Shown here: positions 9,462 through 18,468 of the stretch, piece after piece
How the letters are laid out: each line of letters starts with the position of its first letter
Position numbering within the stretch: the first letter of the stretch is position 1
Source: Corynebacterium timonense
Lineage (GTDB): Bacteria > Actinomycetota > Actinomycetes > Mycobacteriales > Mycobacteriaceae
Reading direction: 5' to 3'
DNA: 64,000 nucleotides
Assembly: GCF_900105305.1 (NCBI RefSeq)
Contig: NZ_LT629765.1
Span: 1,612,001 to 1,676,000, forward strand
Translations under genes and position numbers: made by a program
The notes under the pieces: model-generated
The model's database searches: none
The model's input: the letters and a program-made list of their open reading frames with translations, nothing else
What the model was told of the DNA's origin: nothing

Positions 9462-10832
9462 CTACGCGCGGATAATGCTGAGCACTTCCTCAGCGAGGGC
9501 GTCGGTCTCCGCGCGTGTCGGCGCCTCGACGTTGAGGCGCAGGAGCGGCTCCGTGTTGGAGGCGCGCACGTTGAACCAGGCCTTCGTGCCCTTCAGCGAG
9601 ACGGTTACCCCGTCGAGCCGGTCGACGTGCTCGGTGCGGGAGGCGAAGGCGTCGAGGACGCGCTGGGTGGCCGCGGATTGGTCGGCGACCTCGGAGTTGA
9701 TCTCGCCGGAGGCGACGTAGCGCTCGTACTGCCCCATCAGCTCAGACAACGGGCCGTCCTGCTCCGCGAGCGCCGCAAGGACGTGCAACGCGGCGAGCAG
9801 ACCGGAGTCCGCGTTGAAGAACTCCGCGAAGTAGTAGTGCGCTGAGTGTTCCCCGCCGAACAGCGCACTCGTGCGCGCCATCTCGGCCTTGATGTAAGAG
9901 TGGCCGACGCGGGTGCGGACGGCAATCCCGCCGCGTTCCGCGACGATCTCGGGCACGGCCCGGGAGGTGATGAGGTTGTGGATGATCGTCGCCCCTGGGT
10001 GCTCGGCGAGGGTGCGGGAGGCCACGAGGGCGGTGATGGCGGAGGGCGAGACCGGCCGGCCGCGCTCGTCGACGACGAAGCAGCGGTCGGCGTCGCCGTC
10101 GAAGGCGAGCCCGATGTCGGCCCCCTGTTCGACCACGAAGCTCTGCAGATCCGCGAGGTTTGCCGGGTCAAGCGGGTTGGCCTCGTGGTTGGGGAAGGTC
10201 CCGTCGAGCTCGAAGTAGAGCGGGCGCACGTCGAGGTCGCCCAGCGCGGCGGGCACCGTCAGCCCGGCCATGCCGTTGGCCGCGTCGACGGCGACGACGA
10301 GCGGGCGGCGGCGCGGCACGTCGACGACGCCGCGCAGAAACTGCGCGTAGTCATCAAGCACATCGCGCGTGTCGACGCCCCCGGGCTCGCCCTCGTACGC
10401 GGGCACGCCTTCGACGAGCATGCGCGCGATCTCCGCGAGCCCGGTCTCGGTGCTCACGGGCGTGGCCCCGGCGCGGCACAGCTTGATGCCGTTGTAGCGG
10501 GCCGGGTTGTGGGAGGCGGTGAACATAGCACCGGCGCAGCGCAGCGTTCCGGCGGCGAAGTAGAGCTCGTCGGTGGAGGTCAGCCCGAGCTCGAGGACGT
10601 CGAGGCCGTGTGCGCTGGCGCCTCGGGCGAAGGCCGCCGAAAGCGCCGGAGAGGACGGGCGCATGTCGTGGCCGACGGCGATGAGGGTTTCCCCCTCGCC
10701 GCGCAGGATGGTAGCGAAGGCGGCGCCGATATCGGCGACGAAAGCCTCGTCGATTTGCTCTCCGACGATGCCGCGCACGTCGTATGCCTTGATGACCTTG
10801 TCTATGTGTTCGCGGTCGCGCTGATGTGCCAT
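9462..10832 (-). CDS. manB: Phosphomannomutase/phosphoglucomutase
   Basis: Converts mannose-6-P to mannose-1-P. Alpha-D-phosphohexomutase superfamily: phosphoserine loop TASHNP with Ser107, metal loop FDGDADRCF, sugar-binding loop GGEHSAHYYF and C-terminal phosphate-binding RASNTEPLLR. 456 residues, normal. It is 10 bp downstream of the DUF3499 gene and 18 bp upstream of the TobH-like gene; the operon supplies mannose-1-P for ManC, encoded at 12.5 kb. Confidence 0.95.
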   Translation of the reverse strand: MAHQRDREHIDKVIKAYDVRGIVGEQIDEAFVADIGAAFATILRGEGETLIAVGHDMRPSSPALSAAFARGASAHGLDVLELGLTSTDELYFAAGTLRCAGAMFTASHNPARYNGIKLCRAGATPVSTETGLAEIARMLVEGVPAYEGEPGGVDTRDVLDDYAQFLRGVVDVPRRRPLVVAVDAANGMAGLTVPAALGDLDVRPLYFELDGTFPNHEANPLDPANLADLQSFVVEQGADIGLAFDGDADRCFVVDERGRPVSPSAITALVASRTLAEHPGATIIHNLITSRAVPEIVAERGGIAVRTRVGHSYIKAEMARTSALFGGEHSAHYYFAEFFNADSGLLAALHVLAALAEQDGPLSELMGQYERYVASGEINSEVADQSAATQRVLDAFASRTEHVDRLDGVTVSLKGTKAWFNVRASNTEPLLRLNVEAPTRAETDALAEEVLSIIRA

Positions 10833-10842
10833 GGAGGAGATC

Positions 10843-11316
10843 TTAGTTCTCGGGGTCGGGCACGACCCTCAGGTGTGCCCTGCGCACCGCCTTCGCGGCG
10901 GCGACGTGCTCCTCAATCCGCTTGGTGCGGTGCACGGGGTGATTGGAGGTCGCCGGGTCGTTGAAGTCCCGTGTGGGTTCGTACTCGATGGGGTCCTCCC
11001 CCGTCTCCACAAGCCCCGTGGTCACCCGGCCGGCTTCGCTCACGGCGGCGGCGAGGGCGGTGAGGTCTTCTTCGCTCATGGCCTCGAGCTCCTCGTCGTC
11101 AATCTCGACCTGCTCGACGCGGACGAGCTCCCAGCCGACGGGGGCGGTGATGTGCGCGGAGTGCCTTTCGCACAGGTCCCAGGCGTGGGGGTCTTGGACG
11201 GGAGCAAGGGGGCCAACGACGGCCGTTGATTCCGCGTAGGCGTAGATGAGCGTGGCCACAGCAGGCCTGCCACAGCCGGGACGGCAACAACGACGGAAGT
11301 TATTCACGCTGGCCAA
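10843..11316 (-). CDS. DUF3499 family protein
   Basis: Actinobacterial DUF3499 protein, about 157 residues. It starts with a Cys-rich block RRCCRPGCGRPAVATL, followed by AYAESTAVVGPL and DLCERHSAHITAPVGWE. The cysteines and the CERH motif suggest a small zinc ribbon, which is inference. Start: TTG at 11316 has AGGAGAGG seven bases upstream; a GTG at 11307 is the alternative that aligns more closely with family N-termini. First gene of the manB-manA operon. Function unknown. Confidence 0.8.
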   Translation of the reverse strand: MASVNNFRRCCRPGCGRPAVATLIYAYAESTAVVGPLAPVQDPHAWDLCERHSAHITAPVGWELVRVEQVEIDDEELEAMSEEDLTALAAAVSEAGRVTTGLVETGEDPIEYEPTRDFNDPATSNHPVHRTKRIEEHVAAAKAVRRAHLRVVPDPEN

Positions 11317-11405
11317 GTCTAAACCTCTCCTAGAGATTTTGATAGTGACACGCGGCCCGCGCGGCCGGGCCCGTTGACATATAACCCGGTATAACATCGT
11401 AGCCC

Positions 11406-11888
11406 ATGACCGAGGACAGCCAGCACCAGCCGCTTCACCTCCGACCGGCCCGCGACCGCCACGCGCGGGGCGCGCGGGGTCCACTGTTGCCGGTGGGCGT
11501 GCCCCGCTACCGGACCCGGTCCACGGCGTTCGACCAGCTCGTCCTCGAGGCCTACGCCCCGTTGCACAACGCCTACTTCGAGCAGCTTGCCGGTGTCGAC
11601 CTCGCGGTAGACACGATCCCGCGGATGCGGCTGCGCGCCGACAGCACGGTCCTGCCCGACGAAATCGTGGCGGACGGGCCGGTCCCTCTCGGGCGAGTCC
11701 TGCAGGCCGGGGTGGACCGGCACGGAAACCCCACCCGGGCCCGCTTCGTTGTCTTCCGCATGCCGGTGGAGCGGCGAGCAAAGACGACAACAGAGCGTTC
11801 GGAGCTGCTCACATGGGTACTGACCGCCCTGGTGGCGGACTACCTCAACCTCGACCCCCGAGACATCGACCCCGAATTCCCCTGGTAG
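11406..11888 (+). CDS. Metallopeptidase-family (zincin-like) protein
   Basis: 160 residues, the actinobacterial zincin-like family commonly encoded beside whiB2 and manB. Conserved parts are FDQLVLEAYAPLH near residue 41 and the C-terminal ERSELLTWVLTALVADYL. I see no intact HExxH zinc site, so a catalytic role is doubtful. Divergent from the DUF3499 gene. A TATAAC hexamer lies ten bases before the ATG, so the message may be nearly leaderless. Confidence 0.75.
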   Translation: MTEDSQHQPLHLRPARDRHARGARGPLLPVGVPRYRTRSTAFDQLVLEAYAPLHNAYFEQLAGVDLAVDTIPRMRLRADSTVLPDEIVADGPVPLGRVLQAGVDRHGNPTRARFVVFRMPVERRAKTTTERSELLTWVLTALVADYLNLDPRDIDPEFPW

Positions 11889-11904
11889 CCGACCGACAGG
11901 CGGC

Positions 11905-12204
11905 TTAGCCGATCTGCTTTTTCAGGCGGCGGCGCTCGCGGTCCGACAGGCCACCCCAGATGCCAAAGCGCTCGTCGTGCTCGAGCGCGTACTCAAGACA
12001 CTCGTCGCGCACCGGGCAGGCCTTGCAGATGCGCTTCGCCTCCCGGGTCGAGCCGCCCTTCTCAGGGAAGAAGGCCTCTGGGTCGGTCTGGGCGCACAGC
12101 GCCTGCTCCTGCCACTCCTGCTCGACGGTGCCAAACAGCTCATCGAGGGTCATCCCGCCCGCAGCGGCGCCACGGAGAATGGCGTTCCCAGCAACGTCGT
12201 CCAC
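11905..12204 (-). CDS. whiB2: WhiB2-type iron-sulfur transcription factor
   Basis: WhiB-like protein (WhcD in C. glutamicum nomenclature), required for septation/cell division regulation in related genera. The four Fe-S cysteines are visible: Cys37, then Cys60-x2-Cys63-x5-Cys69. The WhiB turn GIWGG is at residues 81-85 and is followed by the basic ERRRLKKQ. It lies between the metallopeptidase-like gene (convergent, 16 bp) and manC, as in other actinobacteria. The start could be ATG 12204 or the internal Met18. Its promoter must lie in 12205-12350. Confidence 0.93.
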   Translation of the reverse strand: MDDVAGNAILRGAAAGGMTLDELFGTVEQEWQEQALCAQTDPEAFFPEKGGSTREAKRICKACPVRDECLEYALEHDERFGIWGGLSDRERRRLKKQIG

Positions 12205-12519
12205 GCCGTCCCCTTCCTCCGTTGTCGTTGGTCTGTGGTTTGGTCGATGCCTGTGATGCGAACCGTTGAGCGGGCGGCTGGCTCACCCTCCGCCACTCTT
12301 ACATCACTGTGATTACACACGCGATTACACACCGGAGCACTAAATAGCCGCAACATTTTTTGCGTCTTCTAAGGAGGTTTCCGTCGATCACCCACGTCGC
12401 ACGCCACACCAGTCACACGGGCAACACCCGGCCGCCGCCGGGGGTGGCTCATGGGGGTAGCACATATTGTGGGGCTACCCCCGGTGGGCAACTACTCGGC
12501 CCCGGCCACGGCGTGTCGC
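12205..12519. promoter_or_regulatory. Intergenic region between manC and whiB2
   Basis: No gene seen. The right-hand part (12205-12350), upstream of whiB2, is relatively AT-rich and contains a direct repeat of GATTACACAC near 12310-12333. The left-hand part holds a hairpin, GGGGGTAGC (12453-12461) with GCTACCCCC (12474-12482), downstream of manC. It lacks a T-tract on the minus strand, so it is only a possible terminator. Confidence 0.45.
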
Positions 12520-13599
12520 CTACGCGTCGGGCGAAAAACGCACTCCGGAATCCGGGATCTCCACCCCGGGCCACACGCGCATCCCACCCTGCAGCTCGCA
12601 GCGGGCTCCGATGCGCGCGCCCTCGCCGATGACGCAGTCGATGATGCGGGCGTTCGCCCCGATGCGCGCCCCGGCGGCGATGATGGAGCTGCGCACCACG
12701 GCGCCCGGCTCGATGGTCACCCCGTCAAAAATGACCGAGTCGTCCACGCGCACGCCCGCCCCGACATCGGCGCCACGGCCCACGGTCGTGCCGCCGATGA
12801 GGATGACTCCCCCAGCGACGCCAGCGGAGGCGTCGACAAGCGACTCGCCCGTCTTCCCCTCGAGAAGGGGCGAGTAGGCGATGCCGCGGACCAAGTCCGC
12901 GGACCCTTCGACGAAGTCGTTCGGGCGCCCCATGTCGCGCCAGTACGAGGCGTCCACGTGGCCGACAACCTTGGCCCCCGCCTCGAGCAGCCCGGGGAAG
13001 GTTTCGCGCTCGACGGACACGACGCGTCCGGCCGGGATCGACTCGATCGTTGAGCGGGAAAACACGTAGCACCCGGCGTTGATCTGGTCGGTGGGCGGAT
13101 CCTCCGTCTTCTCGAGGAAGGCCAACACGTTGCCCTCCGCGTCTGTCGGCACCGACCCGAAGGAGCTCGGGTCCGGCACGCGCACAAGGTGCAGCGTCAC
13201 GTCGGCGCCGGACTCGTCGTGCGTGGCCAGGATGTCGCGCAGGTCCGCGCCGGAGAGAACATCGCCGTTGAAGACCATCACGGTGTCGTGGCGCAGGTGG
13301 TCATAGACGTTGCGGATCGCCCCGCCGGTACCCAGGGCCTCCTCCTCCACGACGTACTCGATTTCCAGCCCGAACTCGGAGCCGTCGCCGAAGTATTCCT
13401 CAAAGACCTCCGCGCGGTAGGACGTGCCCATCACCACGTGGGTGATCCCCGCCTTCGCAATCCGCGCGAGCAGGTGGCTGAGGAAGGGAAAGCCCGCCGT
13501 GGGCAGCATTGGCTTCGGCGTCGAGAGGGTCAACGGCCGCAGCCTCGTGCCGCGACCGCCCACGAGCACGACCGCGTCGGTGTTTGTCGGATCCACCAT
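12520..13599 (-). CDS. manC: Mannose-1-phosphate guanylyltransferase (NDP-sugar pyrophosphorylase)
   Basis: Makes GDP-mannose from mannose-1-P and GTP. The N-terminal nucleotidyltransferase domain has the signature GGRGTRLRPLTLSTPKP near residues 13-29 and the FNGDVLSG metal motif. The C-terminal third is a left-handed beta-helix of hexapeptide repeats. Position between whiB2 and wbbL matches the actinobacterial manB/rmlA2 gene; annotation as rmlA2-like glucose-1-P thymidylyltransferase is an alternative sometimes seen. ATG 13599 follows AAGAAAGGTAG. Confidence 0.87.
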   Translation of the reverse strand: MVDPTNTDAVVLVGGRGTRLRPLTLSTPKPMLPTAGFPFLSHLLARIAKAGITHVVMGTSYRAEVFEEYFGDGSEFGLEIEYVVEEEALGTGGAIRNVYDHLRHDTVMVFNGDVLSGADLRDILATHDESGADVTLHLVRVPDPSSFGSVPTDAEGNVLAFLEKTEDPPTDQINAGCYVFSRSTIESIPAGRVVSVERETFPGLLEAGAKVVGHVDASYWRDMGRPNDFVEGSADLVRGIAYSPLLEGKTGESLVDASAGVAGGVILIGGTTVGRGADVGAGVRVDDSVIFDGVTIEPGAVVRSSIIAAGARIGANARIIDCVIGEGARIGARCELQGGMRVWPGVEIPDSGVRFSPDA

Positions 13600-13684
13600 C
13601 TGTCTACCTTTCTTCGTCGCCGCGACACTCCATCGCGGCCCGCAACCGCACTATTGAGCAGGCCCGCCTAGCGAGCAGGCCAGC

Positions 13685-14602
13685 CTAGCCGCGCCGCGCT
13701 TCGATCGCGCCGCGCAGCGTGAGCCCGCACCACAACGCCGCGCGCACGGGGGCTTGCCACCACCGCGGATGGCGGTCCGCCTGGAAACGGTACGCCGAGG
13801 CGTGGTGCGCTGGAACCGTGACGCGCGAATGCCGCCCCGCGACGTGGCCCTGGTCGTGGGCGATCACCGCGCTCGGGCAGAACACGTTGTCCCACCCCGC
13901 GCGGGCGAGGCGGTCGCCAAAGTCGATGTCCTCCATGTACATGAAGTAGCGCTCGTCGAATCCCCCAACCTCGTCGAAGGCTTCCCAGCGCACGAGGAGG
14001 CACGCGCCCGACAGCCACCCCGCGGTGCGCTGGGTGTCCATGTCCGCGCCCGCCTTGTAGGCCGCCGTGAAGGGGTTGGAGGGCCACACCCGCGACAACA
14101 GCGCGTGGCCAGCGCCCGTCACCAGGTCGGGGACCTCGCGGGCGCTGGGGTAGGCGGAGCCATCCTCCTCCTCGATGCGCGGCCCGACAGCCCCCGCGCT
14201 CGGCAGCGCCTCGGCGCAGGCGAGCAGGGCGTCGATGCTGCCGGGTCTAAAGCGCACGTCCGGGTTGGTCACCACGACGTAGCGCTCGTCGATCGTCCCG
14301 GCCTCCCGGAGCGAGCGCAGCCTGCGCGCCGCCGCGTTGATGGCGGCGCCGTAGCCGATGTTGCCGCCGGTGGGAAGGAACTCGACGCCCTCGCGCTCGC
14401 TCGCGAGCCGCTCCGCCACGCCGTCGGTTGAGCCGTTGTCGGCGCACACCACAAGCGTGGGGCCGGCGGTGGCGGCGCCCAACGAGTCGACGAGTCGGCC
14501 CAAATGTTCGCCAGGCGAGTACGTGACGGTGACCACCGCCAGCGGGGCGACAGCAGAATCATTGAATTCGTCCTTTTCCACAATGCGCAACAGCTTACCC
14601 AT
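13685..14602 (-). CDS. wbbL: WbbL-type rhamnosyltransferase, GT2 family
   Basis: Transfers rhamnose from dTDP-rhamnose to decaprenyl-PP-GlcNAc, building the linker between peptidoglycan and arabinogalactan. GT2 features: VVTVTYSPGEHL, ADNGSTDG, GGNIGYGAAINAAA, the DXD-like VTNPDVRF, GAVGPRI, and WLSGACLLVRWEAFDEVGGFDERYFMYMEDIDF. I place the start at ATG 14602 (MGKLLRIVEK, 305 residues); GTG 14632 would add ten residues. Divergent from the LCP gene, with only about 60 bp between them. Confidence 0.9.
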   Translation of the reverse strand: MGKLLRIVEKDEFNDSAVAPLAVVTVTYSPGEHLGRLVDSLGAATAGPTLVVCADNGSTDGVAERLASEREGVEFLPTGGNIGYGAAINAAARRLRSLREAGTIDERYVVVTNPDVRFRPGSIDALLACAEALPSAGAVGPRIEEEDGSAYPSAREVPDLVTGAGHALLSRVWPSNPFTAAYKAGADMDTQRTAGWLSGACLLVRWEAFDEVGGFDERYFMYMEDIDFGDRLARAGWDNVFCPSAVIAHDQGHVAGRHSRVTVPAHHASAYRFQADRHPRWWQAPVRAALWCGLTLRGAIEARRG

Positions 14603-14653
14603 CGCGGGCGACATTCCCGGGTCAGGGCGCACGGGCGCGGCAGCCCCATGTCG

Positions 14654-14659
14654 TATACT
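14654..14659 (+). promoter_or_regulatory. -10 hexamer TATACT, leaderless promoter for the LCP gene
   Basis: TATACT lies seven bases before the GTG start at 14667, so transcription should begin at or next to the start codon. No Shine-Dalgarno sequence is present, consistent with leaderless translation, which is common in corynebacteria. Confidence 0.55.
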
Positions 14660-14666
14660 TCCTCGC

Positions 14667-16247
14667 GTGAACGACAGCTATAGGCGTGCCCGTGACATCC
14701 GTCCAGCGCCCTCGCGCACGAGGGACGTGAGGCAGTCTGGGCACCCCGCGCTCAAAGGTGTCCTTGCGCTGGGCTCCGCTGTCGTCCTCGTTGTCTCCGG
14801 GGTGGGCCACTTTTCCGTGGGCCAGCTCGGCAACTCGCTGTCGGCGAGCGAGCTGACGCTTGATAAGGGCGACGACACGTCCGCGCTTGACGGCGCCGTG
14901 GACATCCTGCTGGTCGGCTCCGATTCCCGCACCGACGCCCAGGGCAACCCGCTCAGCGAGGAGGAGCTGCGGCGCCTCAACGCCGGTGTCAACGAGGGGG
15001 AGGTCAACACCGACACCATCATGGTCGTGCGCGTCCCGGAGGACGGGTCCCGCGCCACGGCGGCGTCGATCCCGCGCGATACCTATATTCACGACGAGCA
15101 GTTCGGCAACATGAAAATCAACGGCGTCTACGGCGCCTACGCCGCCGCGAAGCGCGAGGAGCTCGAAACGCGCGGCATGGAGCCGGGGCCCTCGCTCGAG
15201 CAGCAGGTCGCCCGCGCCGGACAGGAGGGCCTGATCGAGGCCGTCGCGGGCCTGACCGGCGTGGAGGTCGACCACTACGCCCAGGTCGGCCTCTACGGCT
15301 TCGCCCTGCTGACCGACGCCGTCGGCGGCGTCGACGTGTGCCTGAACGAGCCTGTCGACGACCCGCTCTCCGGCGCCCGCTTCCCCGCGGGCGAGCAAAC
15401 CCTTGACGGGGCCGAGGCGCTGTCCTTCGTGCGCCAGCGCCACGGCCTGCCGCGCGGCGACCTCGACCGCATCGTCCGCCAGCAGGCGTACATGGCCTCT
15501 CTCGTGCAGAAGATCCTCTCCGCCGGCACCCTGACCAACCCGTCCACGCTGCGCGACCTCGCCGAGGCCGCCGGCCGCTCCGTCACCCTCGACCAGGGCT
15601 GGGACGTGGTCAGCTTCGCGCAGCAGATGTCCGGCCTGGCCGGCGGCAACGTGGAGTTCACGACGATCCCGGTGACCTCTGTCAATGGCGTCGGCGATTA
15701 CGGCGAGTCCATCGTCACCGTCAACGTCCAGCAGGTCCACAACTTCATGGACAGCCTTGCCTCCCCTGCCGACAGCGCCGATCCCGCCGACCCCGAAGCC
15801 CCCGATGACTCGGAGCCGGGCGAGCTGCCTGCCGCCCCCGCCCTTCCCGGCGCGGAGGTCTACCTTCTCAACGCCGGGGAGACCGCCGGGCTGGCCTCCG
15901 CCGTCGGCGCCCACCTGCAGGAGCAGGGCGCCTTCGTGGCGAGCGTGTCCAACGCCCAGCCGGGGATCTACACCTTCTCCCAGGTCGTGGCCCTCGACCC
16001 GGCGGACCCTGCCGCCATCGAGCTGGCCCAGCTGCTCGGCGGCCTGCCGATCACGGCGAACGAGGGCCTCGAGCCGGGCAGCCTGATCGCCGTGGTCACG
16101 GACGACTACTACGGCCCGCGCTCGGAGGAGGGGGACTTTACGACGAACGAGGAGGAGACGGTGGGCACCCCGGGCGAGGACTTCGGCGCCCCCGAGACGG
16201 GCCCCGTGATCGACGCGGGCGGCGACGGCCCACGGTGCGTGAACTAG
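14667..16247 (+). CDS. LytR-CpsA-Psr (LCP) family ligase with LytR_C domain
   Basis: 526 residues. Cytoplasmic basic N-terminus with a membrane anchor (about residues 30-50), then an extracytoplasmic LCP domain: ILLVGSDSRTD, TDTIMVVRVP, ASIPRDTYI with the catalytic Arg/Asp cluster, VGGVDVCLNEP and SFVRQRHGLPRGDLDRI. The C-terminal part (from about residue 390) is a LytR_C-type domain after an acidic proline-rich linker. LCP proteins attach arabinogalactan or other polymers to peptidoglycan, consistent with neighbouring wbbL. GTG start, leaderless promoter. Confidence 0.93.
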   Translation: MNDSYRRARDIRPAPSRTRDVRQSGHPALKGVLALGSAVVLVVSGVGHFSVGQLGNSLSASELTLDKGDDTSALDGAVDILLVGSDSRTDAQGNPLSEEELRRLNAGVNEGEVNTDTIMVVRVPEDGSRATAASIPRDTYIHDEQFGNMKINGVYGAYAAAKREELETRGMEPGPSLEQQVARAGQEGLIEAVAGLTGVEVDHYAQVGLYGFALLTDAVGGVDVCLNEPVDDPLSGARFPAGEQTLDGAEALSFVRQRHGLPRGDLDRIVRQQAYMASLVQKILSAGTLTNPSTLRDLAEAAGRSVTLDQGWDVVSFAQQMSGLAGGNVEFTTIPVTSVNGVGDYGESIVTVNVQQVHNFMDSLASPADSADPADPEAPDDSEPGELPAAPALPGAEVYLLNAGETAGLASAVGAHLQEQGAFVASVSNAQPGIYTFSQVVALDPADPAAIELAQLLGGLPITANEGLEPGSLIAVVTDDYYGPRSEEGDFTTNEEETVGTPGEDFGAPETGPVIDAGGDGPRCVN

Positions 16248-16264
16248 CGTCCATCCACCGCCCG

Positions 16265-16270
16265 TATGAT
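16265..16270 (+). promoter_or_regulatory. -10 hexamer TATGAT before the TIGR03089 gene
   Basis: TATGAT lies eight bases before ATG 16279 with no ribosome site between, so the gene probably has its own leaderless promoter although it follows the LCP gene by only 31 bp. Confidence 0.45.
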
Positions 16271-16278
16271 GGGCGCAC

Positions 16279-16947
16279 ATGAGCATCCTTTCTCCCCTGC
16301 TGCGCACGAACCCGTCGGGTCCGCGCCTGACGGTCTACGACGAGGTCGCGGGAACCCGCATGGAGTTTTCCGCCCTCACGCTGGAGAACTGGGCGAACAA
16401 GGTGGCCAACATGCTCGATGCCGAGTTTGAACTTTCGGACGACGCACGCGTGCTTATCGACGTCCCCTCCTCGTGGCAGGCCGCCGCCATTGCCCTCGGC
16501 ACCTACAACTCCTCGCGCACCCCCTCCTTCTCCCCAGTGGAGGCGGGCGACGAGCCCGACCTGGTGTTTACCACCCTGGAGCGCGCCGCCATGTGGACGG
16601 ATCTGCCCGACGTCGTCGTGGTCTCCGCCGACCCCTTCGGGCGCGGCATCGTCGAATCCGGCGAGGAGCTTCCGCTGGGCACGGTCGATTTCGGCCCGAC
16701 GGTGCGCTTCTACGGCGACGACTACCTCGGGGCTAGCCCGCGGCTGGACGCGTGGGCGCGCAGGGGGACCGGCGCCGAGCGCTACCGGATCGACCCGTGG
16801 GAGAGCCGAGCCGAGTTCGACAGCCTCGTCATGGCCCCGCTCGCCGCGGACGGCTCGGTCGTGCTGGTGACGGGGCTTGCTCCGGTTGAGCGCCTCAGCT
16901 CGATCGACGTGACCGAGAACGTCACGGCGCACCTCTCGGCGCGCTAA
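16279..16947 (+). CDS. TIGR03089 family protein
   Basis: 222 residues, actinobacterial TIGR03089 family, function unknown, usually next to the LCP/wbbL genes. It resembles the N-terminal part of an AMP-forming acyl-CoA synthetase fold (LTLENWANKVANML, then VLIDVPSSWQAAAIALGTY), but the ATP-binding P-loop and the C-terminal domain of such enzymes are absent, so catalysis is unlikely. Cytoplasmic. Confidence 0.8.
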   Translation: MSILSPLLRTNPSGPRLTVYDEVAGTRMEFSALTLENWANKVANMLDAEFELSDDARVLIDVPSSWQAAAIALGTYNSSRTPSFSPVEAGDEPDLVFTTLERAAMWTDLPDVVVVSADPFGRGIVESGEELPLGTVDFGPTVRFYGDDYLGASPRLDAWARRGTGAERYRIDPWESRAEFDSLVMAPLAADGSVVLVTGLAPVERLSSIDVTENVTAHLSAR

Positions 16948-17078
16948 GAACCGGAGGGCGGATGCCCGTTTTCACCCCCTTCCCACCCCCAAAGAAGGGC
17001 AATTTCGCCCGTTTGTGTGTATCGGCGCCGGGACTGTCATTACATTGAAGGCACCCAACGTAGTGAAAGGTGCTTTTG

Positions 17079-18359
17079 ATGATGTTCACAGCAACACGCA
17101 GGTCAGGCGCGCTCCTGTGCGCGGCGGTGCTGGCCTCCGCGACCCTGGTGTCCTGCTCCTCTGAGGACGAGCAGGACGCTGGGCAGGGCTCTGAGCAGGG
17201 CTCTGAGCAGGAGGAGGCGCCCGCCTCCGAGGGCGAGGGCCGCGGCCCGATCACCTTCGCCATGGGGCGCAACGACACCGACAAGCTCATCCCCATCATC
17301 GAGAAGTGGAACGAGGAGCACCCCGACGAGCAGGTCACGCTCGCCGAGCTCGCCGGCGAGGCCGACGACCAGCGCGACACCCTGGTGCAGTCCCTCCAGG
17401 CGGGCAACGACGACTACGACGTCATGGCACTCGACGTCGTGTGGACGGCCGACTTCGCCGCGAACCAGTGGCTGGAACCGCTCGAGGGTGACTACGCGGT
17501 GGACACCTCCAGCCTGCTACAGGCCACCGTGGACTCCGCCACCTACAACGGCACGCTCTACGCCCTGCCGCAGAACACCAACGGCCAGCTGCTGTTCCGC
17601 AACACCGACCTCGTGCCGTCGGCCCCCGACACCTTCGACGACATCGTCTCCGCGTGCGAGGCGGTCGAGGGCGACTGCCTGACCACGCAGCTTAAGCAGT
17701 ACGAGGGTCTGACGGTGAACACCCTCGGCTTCATCAACGGCTGGGGCGGCGAGGTGCTCGACGATAACGGCGCCCCGGCCGTCGAGTCGGCCGACGCGAA
17801 GGAGGGCCTGCAGGCGCTTGTCGACGCCTACGCGAACGGCACCATTGCCGAATCCTCCACGGCGGCGACCGAGGAAGAAACCAACATCGCCTTCACCGAG
17901 GGCACCACCGCCTTCGCCATTAACTGGCCCTACATGTACTCCAACGCGGTCGAGGCCGGCCTGAACTTCGAGGTCCAGCCGCTGGTGGGCAAGGACGGCG
18001 TGGGGGTGTCCACCCTCGGCGGCTACAACAACGGCATCAACGTCAATTCCACCAAGAAGCAGACCGCGCGGGACTTCATCGAGTTCATCATCTCCGAGGA
18101 GAACCAGCACAGCTTTGCCGAGCAGTCTTTCCCGCCGGTGCTGGCGTCGATCTACGACGACGACGCGCTCATCGAGGAGCACCCCTACCTTCCGGCGCTG
18201 AAGGAGTCCCTCGAGAACGCGAAGCCGCGCCCCGTGTCGCCGTTCTACCCGGCGATTTCCAAGGCCATCCAGGACAACGCCTACGCGGCGCTGACCTCGG
18301 GTAAGAGCGTCGACGACGCCACCCGCGACATGGCTTCCGCCATCTCCCAGGCCTCCTAG
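17079..18359 (+). CDS. Sugar ABC importer, substrate-binding lipoprotein (trehalose/maltose type)
   Basis: Extracytoplasmic solute-binding protein family 1, 426 residues. The signal peptide ends in lipobox-like TLVSC with acylated Cys about residue 26, followed by an acidic linker. Family features include GRNDTDKLIPIIEKWN, LALDVVWTADFAANQW-like text (ALDVVWTADFAANQWL) and ALPQNTNGQLLFRN. Position downstream of wbbL/LCP and the trehalose-recycling LpqY/TusE neighbourhood support a trehalose or maltodextrin ligand; the exact sugar is not proved. I chose ATG 17079, nine bases after GAAAGG. First gene of an operon with two permeases. Confidence 0.87.
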   Translation: MMFTATRRSGALLCAAVLASATLVSCSSEDEQDAGQGSEQGSEQEEAPASEGEGRGPITFAMGRNDTDKLIPIIEKWNEEHPDEQVTLAELAGEADDQRDTLVQSLQAGNDDYDVMALDVVWTADFAANQWLEPLEGDYAVDTSSLLQATVDSATYNGTLYALPQNTNGQLLFRNTDLVPSAPDTFDDIVSACEAVEGDCLTTQLKQYEGLTVNTLGFINGWGGEVLDDNGAPAVESADAKEGLQALVDAYANGTIAESSTAATEEETNIAFTEGTTAFAINWPYMYSNAVEAGLNFEVQPLVGKDGVGVSTLGGYNNGINVNSTKKQTARDFIEFIISEENQHSFAEQSFPPVLASIYDDDALIEEHPYLPALKESLENAKPRPVSPFYPAISKAIQDNAYAALTSGKSVDDATRDMASAISQAS

Positions 18360-18468
18360 AAACGCCCTCGGGACGCCCGCCAGCCCCGCCGATACGAGGC
18401 GCCGCCCGCATCCGGGTCCCCCGGTGCGGGCGTTGTGCCGTTGTTGGCACCAGGAGAGGAACAACATT

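Noticed and set aside
11370..11398. TTGACA followed by two TATAAC hexamers before the metallopeptidase-like gene as a classical -35/-10 pair.
   Set aside because: The spacing between TTGACA and TATAAC is about 10 bases, too short; only the proximal TATAAC is plausible as a -10.
12309..12333. Repeated GATTACACAC upstream of whiB2, considered as a repeat array or operator.
   Set aside because: Only two imperfect copies; mentioned in the intergenic entry but not strong enough for a separate claim.
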